From: Anaerolinea sp.
GTDB lineage: Bacteria; Chloroflexota; Anaerolineae; Anaerolineales; Anaerolineaceae
NCBI GenBank assembly: GCA_013824385.1
Contig: PNNU01000082.1
Span: 1-10,320, forward strand
Direction: 5' to 3'
Length of the DNA stretch: 10,320 nt
Position numbers and translations under genes: made by a program. The notes below the pieces were generated by a model. The model saw only the letters and a list, made by a program, of their open reading frames with translations, made no database searches and was not told the origin of the DNA. Shown one piece after another: positions 5,962-10,320 of this stretch; positions within the stretch are counted from its first letter, which is position 1, and the number at the start of each line of letters is the position of its first letter.

Positions 5962-7050
5962 TTACACACCAAACTTCAAGATGACATCCGGACCGAGACC
6001 AATAAGTGTATCTACTTTAATCTCATATAGCGTTGAGGGTAATAAGGTATGGCCTTCTAGCCTAACACCGTTCGTACTCTGCAGGTCAGTTATCGTAAAT
6101 GATTTTTTTTGGGAATCAAAATTGATTTCTGCATGTCGTCTTGAAACGCCAATTTCAGAAGCCAGAATCGGGAGGATTCGGCCCAAGATGAAAGGATAAG
6201 CTTCAATATCTATTTGTTTACCGATATTTTCTTTATCTGTAGAGTGTTCAACAATCAGATGAGAAGCAATGGTTTCACTTAAAGCGGGAATATCCAGTAC
6301 CAAATCACTTTGAATCGCTGGTGGTTGCGCTGGAACAGGAGGAGGTGGAATGGGTTTTGATTCGGATTGAGTTTGTAATACCTGAGGAGTAGCAGGGGGC
6401 ATGGGTCGAGATTTTGAATCATGGGGAACAGGTTTGGTTGATTGCTGTGTTGTAAAAGTCATATTTACATTATGTTTCCCAAAAGTTATTTTATCCTGGT
6501 TATTTATTTCCTTTCTGGTGTCATAAGGGATTTCTTTACCATTAATAAATATTGGATTATTTTCAGTTAATGGTTCGATGTAATAATGATCATCAGAGAA
6601 AGTGATCTGAGCATGTCTGCGGGATATTGTCATGCCATCAGGAATAAATTGGACATCAACAGCCAACATCAAATTATGTTCTGCTTCGGCTGTAGGGCGA
6701 CCGATTACAGCTGGTTGCCATTGAATGTTAAAAGTTGTTCCAGATTTATCGTCACATAAATAGGCATATTGCTGTGGCAAGAGGTTTTCACGAAGGGTAT
6801 GATGTTTATATTCAAAAACCAATTCGTCTTGAGGCTGAAGATCAAGGTCTATTATGGTTGCTCTCTTGCTTAATGGTTGATCCACTCCTTTGAGATAAAT
6901 TGCATATTTCTCAATTGAGTCTCGCGAAATATCATCAAATTCTTTAAGAATTTCTTCAATCAACCCGTTTATAGTAAGCGTTCGGCGCAATCTGGCGCGC
7001 TGCCCCGTATGTTCGAAGATATCCATTTTTACATCAAGATAATCATCCAT
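5962..7050 (-). CDS. YukD/EsaB-like ubiquitin-fold domain fused to two FHA domains
   Basis: The product has 362 residues and is probably cytoplasmic, with no signal or membrane segment. Residues about 5-82 resemble the YukD/EsaB ubiquitin-like domain of type VII secretion: strand, helix with LIEEILKEF, then ATIIDLDLQPQDELVFEY. FHA1 (about 93-200) has GR (117-118), SRRH (143-146) and NGK (170-172). A Pro/Gln/Ser-rich linker follows (213-245). FHA2 (about 265-361) has GR (290-291), SRRH (303-306) and STNG (325-328), so its phosphothreonine pocket looks complete. The frame is open up to 7155, but the ATG at 7050 is chosen because AGAGG (7060-7064) lies 9 bases before it and it begins one base after the essC stop. 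FHA domains bind phosphothreonine, so the likely role is an adapter linking the kinase encoded downstream to the EssC motor. The YukD assignment rests on pattern, not on a profile search. Confidence 0.87.
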   Translation of the reverse strand: MDDYLDVKMDIFEHTGQRARLRRTLTINGLIEEILKEFDDISRDSIEKYAIYLKGVDQPLSKRATIIDLDLQPQDELVFEYKHHTLRENLLPQQYAYLCDDKSGTTFNIQWQPAVIGRPTAEAEHNLMLAVDVQFIPDGMTISRRHAQITFSDDHYYIEPLTENNPIFINGKEIPYDTRKEINNQDKITFGKHNVNMTFTTQQSTKPVPHDSKSRPMPPATPQVLQTQSESKPIPPPPVPAQPPAIQSDLVLDIPALSETIASHLIVEHSTDKENIGKQIDIEAYPFILGRILPILASEIGVSRRHAEINFDSQKKSFTITDLQSTNGVRLEGHTLLPSTLYEIKVDTLIGLGPDVILKFGV

Positions 7051-7051
7051 A

Positions 7052-10000
7052 CTATTCCGCCTCTTTATTATCAAGAAGACCCATTTCGCGAGCGTTTTCA
7101 ATGACATCGCTATTAGAAAGCATATCGACAATACTCTCTGGCAATCCAGCTTCAATCAGTTTCTTCTTTAATTCTGGCATATTGTACTTGGATAGGTCAG
7201 GAGCTTTTGGTGTATCCGGTTGATCCGGCGATATCTCACCCTTCTTCTTTGATTTGGATTTTGCATCTTTGCCGGCTGATGTCGCTGCCAACCACTGAAT
7301 ATTGTTCATGGGATAGTGATCTTTGATTCGTTTTATCCATTGATCGAGCGAGCCCTCAATGTCTTCATCATTAGCATAAGGTGTTGCAAGTTGCAGCATA
7401 CTGGTGATTCCTGAGCGAACAATGAATGCGCGTCCCATTGGTAGTTCAACGTCAGCCAGACTTCGAGGAAATTTTCCATTTAACCGGCTTACCGCATCTT
7501 CACTCTTGAGAGCCAGACCAAAGTTAGGTGCTGTGAATACCTTTCTGAGGTCATCAGACGAGTTGAGAATCCCTGACGAGCCAGCAACCACCAGAAAGAT
7601 GCCAGAAGTTTGATAATTTCGAATTAGCGCAGAAGTCTCTTCGAAGAAAGACATCTTCTTGTTATATGATTCGTCAGTGAATGTATCGTAATTATCGATA
7701 AAGATCATAATCTTCCGACGCTTGGGATTGGATTCAAAATCTGCACACTCTATTTTCAGGTTTACCAGCAAGTCATCCAGTTGTTCGAGATTTTCTATCG
7801 ATTGAACAACATGCGGCAGGTCTCGCAGTGAAGTATCACTTCCTTTCCAAAGTTTACGAGAGTAGTCAATTAGCACCATCATCACTTCATCAGGTGAATA
7901 ATTGCTGGCAATTGAAAGGATCATTGTTCGTAAAGCTGTTGTTTTACCAGAGAAGGGTTGACCAATCACCACCATATGCGGACCCATGCGCTCAATATCG
8001 ATCAACGCTGGCTCCAAAGAACGATCATCAATCCCCATTACCGCATTTATTCGTCGTATTTCTGGCAATTTCGTTTGTTTGAGCAGATTATCGAGCGAGT
8101 ATCGCAGGGGCAAGGTTTCAATCGTGGATGGTTTTTCTCCCTTCCATTGGTTGTTCCAAATCTCCTTCGATCTCATACAGAACTTACTCATCTTTGCAAG
8201 TCCACCCTGATCTCCCTCTTCTGGTGTAAAAGCCAAAGCAGTTTGAAATTCTAAGGGTGTGTTTCCCACTCTTACGTAACCACGACCGGGCACGCTGCTT
8301 AAATCTGCCGGGATTCCACGCCCAACAATATCGGCGTATTCAGAAGGGTCAGACAGTTTGAGCGTGAAACGTTCTGTGATCAAGTTGTAAAGTTTACCTG
8401 AAAGCGAATTGGGTAGATCCGCTGATATTAGAAAATGCACTCCATAAGCACGTGCTTCGCGGACTAAAGAAATAAATGCGTCCATCAATCCTTCATAATA
8501 TTCTTTAAATTCTGCGAAGTTATCAATGACTACCAATATTGCCGGCAGTATATTTTTAGGATGACTGAGGTTATAGGAATCCAGGTTGTTGGCTCTTGCT
8601 TCACTGAAGATGACTTGACGTCGATCAATAATATCGCTGACTTTACGCAGCGCTCGTTTTACACGTTCTTCTTCCTCCGCCGTAATAACTGCACCGACAT
8701 GCGGCAGATCACTCATAATTGACATCGCACGTCCGCCGAAGTCCAAAATGTAAATTTGAAGTTCATCCGGTGAATGGGTGAGGGCAAGGCTGGCAATGGT
8801 CGTTTGCAGAAAAGTGGTTTTTCCACGCCCTGATGCGCTAAATACCACGGCATGACCGTTTGGAAAATCAATTTTCAAAGGCTTTTGACTGGCTTGATAA
8901 GGGTTATCCACCAAACCAATTAATGGGCGCATCGCTGTTTTTCCCCAATTTTCTCCATTCCAACTGAAACCCTCATCCCAAAAAATAACTGATTTTTCAT
9001 TTAAAGACATTCCTGTGATTTTGTCAGAATTTGCTGACCTTAGTAAATCCATGTCGGAGTCGTTTATATATGCAGTATCCAGTGAGGTTTGCAGACTAAG
9101 AATGTTCGAACCTGTTTGTTTTGGTAAAAACTGTGGCCATGGCCGCCACTGCGGACGAGATTCTTTCTGAGCCAAGGAATCCATCATTTCGACAAGGACA
9201 TCACATAATTTTGGTGGTTCTGCCTTTTTTTGCCCCGACGATTTTCGAGGGCGATCAACCCAGATAACATTTGGCGTCACATTTTCTTCTTGTGGACCTT
9301 TATAATCGGCGCCAGACCATGCAGTCTGGATCAACTCGATATTCTCATTCCCAATTTGTAGATAACCGCGCCCCGGGATACCTGGAGGAAGGAATGCAGC
9401 GTCTGACCGACGTAAAACTTCACGACTGTCATCAGGTGTTTCAACACGAAGGCAGATGCGAAATTTGATATTGGCTCGCATTTGGTCAGTAACACCCACT
9501 GGTCGTTGAGCGGCAAGTATCAGAGTGACACCAAGGGCACGTCCAAGACGGGTAATACTTTCTAGTTGTGCCTTATATTCTGCATTACCTGAGATCATTT
9601 CAGCAAATTCGTCGATAATAATGAACAGGTGTGGATAGGGTGGACGCCCAGCTTCGAGATTTAATCCTTTGCGACGGTAATGAACAATATCTTTTGAATT
9701 CGTATAGGTATTAAGTCTTTGCCGGCGATCAAGTTCGGCAATAATGGAGGTGAATACGCGTGCTGTTGCAGATTGGTCGAGATTCGACACAATGTCAACA
9801 CTATGCGGAAGTTTCTTAAATGGATCAAACGCTGAACCACCTTTATAGTCGATCAACACAAAATTGAGTACATTTGGGTCGAAATTAAGAGCCAACCCAA
9901 GGATCATAGTCATGAGCAATTCAGATTTACCGGAGCCAGTTGATCCAGCGACAATCCCGTGAACGCCATCCGCTTTGGCAGAAAAGGTCAATACACGGGG

Positions 10001-10320
10001 CTCATTTCCAGATAGTAAACCAATAGGAGAATATAGCCAGTCTGCCAGCTTGGGATCCATACTGCGCTGCCAGTTTTCAGCCGCCATTTGCTGAAATTCA
10101 TCCAGAGTAGTGAGGCTCATCATCTCAGTTAATGTTACAGTTGAAGCCAAACTCGATCCATACCCCCTGCGGACATCGACGAGTTCAAGGCTGCGAGAAA
10201 AATCTCGAGCAACTTTCTGTGACGACACTAATTTGGTCTTACCTAAATAAAGCACTGAATTGAATCCAGTTTCGGCATATCTGAAAACCGCCGAGTCATT
10301 GTCAAGAGGGTCTTCATCCA
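7052..10320 (-). CDS. essC: EssC/EccC-type FtsK/SpoIIIE ATPase, 5' end cut by window edge
   Basis: The frame is open from the right edge (first whole codon at 10318) and gives 1088 visible residues, numbered here from that codon. It is the motor of type VII secretion, which unfolds and drives WXG100/Esx substrates across the membrane. Three tandem FtsK/SpoIIIE ATPase domains are present. D1 has Walker A GSTGSGKS (125-132) and Walker B IIIDEF (233-238). D2 has SASGRGKT (494-501) and VIDN (D599, N600). D3 has GQPFSGKT (786-793) and FIDN (D875, N876). Thus only D1 keeps the catalytic glutamate. A lysine-rich linker (about 1016-1041) and a charged helical tail end the protein. The membrane helices and any N-terminal FHA domains would lie outside the window. 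The GTG at 10255 is an internal valine codon, since coding continues upstream. It is probably the first visible gene of an operon with the YukD-FHA protein and the kinase. Confidence 0.93.
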   Translation of the reverse strand, partial: DEDPLDNDSAVFRYAETGFNSVLYLGKTKLVSSQKVARDFSRSLELVDVRRGYGSSLASTVTLTEMMSLTTLDEFQQMAAENWQRSMDPKLADWLYSPIGLLSGNEPRVLTFSAKADGVHGIVAGSTGSGKSELLMTMILGLALNFDPNVLNFVLIDYKGGSAFDPFKKLPHSVDIVSNLDQSATARVFTSIIAELDRRQRLNTYTNSKDIVHYRRKGLNLEAGRPPYPHLFIIIDEFAEMISGNAEYKAQLESITRLGRALGVTLILAAQRPVGVTDQMRANIKFRICLRVETPDDSREVLRRSDAAFLPPGIPGRGYLQIGNENIELIQTAWSGADYKGPQEENVTPNVIWVDRPRKSSGQKKAEPPKLCDVLVEMMDSLAQKESRPQWRPWPQFLPKQTGSNILSLQTSLDTAYINDSDMDLLRSANSDKITGMSLNEKSVIFWDEGFSWNGENWGKTAMRPLIGLVDNPYQASQKPLKIDFPNGHAVVFSASGRGKTTFLQTTIASLALTHSPDELQIYILDFGGRAMSIMSDLPHVGAVITAEEEERVKRALRKVSDIIDRRQVIFSEARANNLDSYNLSHPKNILPAILVVIDNFAEFKEYYEGLMDAFISLVREARAYGVHFLISADLPNSLSGKLYNLITERFTLKLSDPSEYADIVGRGIPADLSSVPGRGYVRVGNTPLEFQTALAFTPEEGDQGGLAKMSKFCMRSKEIWNNQWKGEKPSTIETLPLRYSLDNLLKQTKLPEIRRINAVMGIDDRSLEPALIDIERMGPHMVVIGQPFSGKTTALRTMILSIASNYSPDEVMMVLIDYSRKLWKGSDTSLRDLPHVVQSIENLEQLDDLLVNLKIECADFESNPKRRKIMIFIDNYDTFTDESYNKKMSFFEETSALIRNYQTSGIFLVVAGSSGILNSSDDLRKVFTAPNFGLALKSEDAVSRLNGKFPRSLADVELPMGRAFIVRSGITSMLQLATPYANDEDIEGSLDQWIKRIKDHYPMNNIQWLAATSAGKDAKSKSKKKGEISPDQPDTPKAPDLSKYNMPELKKKLIEAGLPESIVDMLSNSDVIENAREMGLLDNKEAE
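7060..7064 (-). promoter_or_regulatory. Ribosome binding site of the YukD-FHA gene, inside the end of essC
   Basis: AGAGG on the minus strand lies within the last codons of essC, 9 bases before the ATG at 7050. The junction reads TAG-T-ATG, so termination of EssC synthesis and initiation of the FHA protein are almost coincident. This supports translational coupling and the shorter FHA-gene start. Confidence 0.6.

Noticed and set aside
7051..7155. FHA-gene start at 7155, adding 35 residues and overlapping essC by about 100 bases
   Set aside because: The extra residues are hydrophobic and Lys-rich without relation to the YukD fold, while the ATG at 7050 directly follows the essC stop with a suitable ribosome binding site.
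7828..8254. Several overlapping plus-strand frames inside essC
   Set aside because: They are all antisense to the D2-D3 region of EssC, with no domain signature and no upstream ribosome binding site.
10253..10255. GTG at 10255 as the start of EssC
   Set aside because: The frame stays open for 21 more codons to the window edge with protein-like sequence (ending YAETGFNS before the valine), so the gene continues outside.

Overview
The window looks like a piece of a Gram-positive-like or monoderm-lineage bacterial chromosome. A Chloroflexota (Anaerolineae-type) host is my best guess. The basis is the style of the Hanks kinase (short N-terminus, GEGGMATVYKA loop, long linker, one membrane helix, small ectodomain) next to a YukD/FHA/EssC cluster. 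This is inference from protein style; there is no rRNA or other taxonomic marker. Seven protein genes are visible and all but one lie on the minus strand. I saw no RNA genes, insertion sequences or CRISPR arrays, and no gene-free stretch reaches 300 bases.

Left block (1-4285), probable carbohydrate or ester catabolism locus. A plus-strand AraC-type regulator (3392-4285) is divergent from a minus-strand operon: a GPH/MelB-type sugar transporter (1880-3211), an EstA/esterase-D-like alpha/beta hydrolase (1095-1859) and a CehA/McbA-type PHP metallohydrolase (1-1102, its 3' end cut by the window). The last two genes overlap by 8 bases. The 180-base divergent region holds a candidate promoter for each direction. 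Each promoter is overlapped by a near-identical palindromic element, TAACGGTTAC and TAACTGTTAC, 69 bases apart. This gives a coherent picture of a regulator controlling both itself and the import and hydrolysis operon. The substrate cannot be read from the sequence; an acylated oligosaccharide or glycoside fits the parts.

Right block (4384-10320), type VII-secretion-like cluster. In transcription order (right to left) it has three genes. First is a large EssC-type FtsK/SpoIIIE protein with three tandem ATPase domains, whose 5' end is cut by the window. One base after its stop codon comes a protein that fuses an N-terminal YukD/EsaB-like ubiquitin fold to two FHA domains. After 72 bases comes a membrane-anchored Ser/Thr kinase with a novel-looking extracytoplasmic domain. 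The likely logic is that the kinase phosphorylates threonines, the FHA-YukD protein reads them, and this adapter connects to the EssC motor. No WXG100 substrate, EccB/EssB or EccD/EsaA-like membrane component lies inside the window, so the assignment as a secretion system rests on EssC and YukD.

The two blocks converge at 4286-4383, with no convincing intrinsic terminator between them. They appear functionally unrelated.
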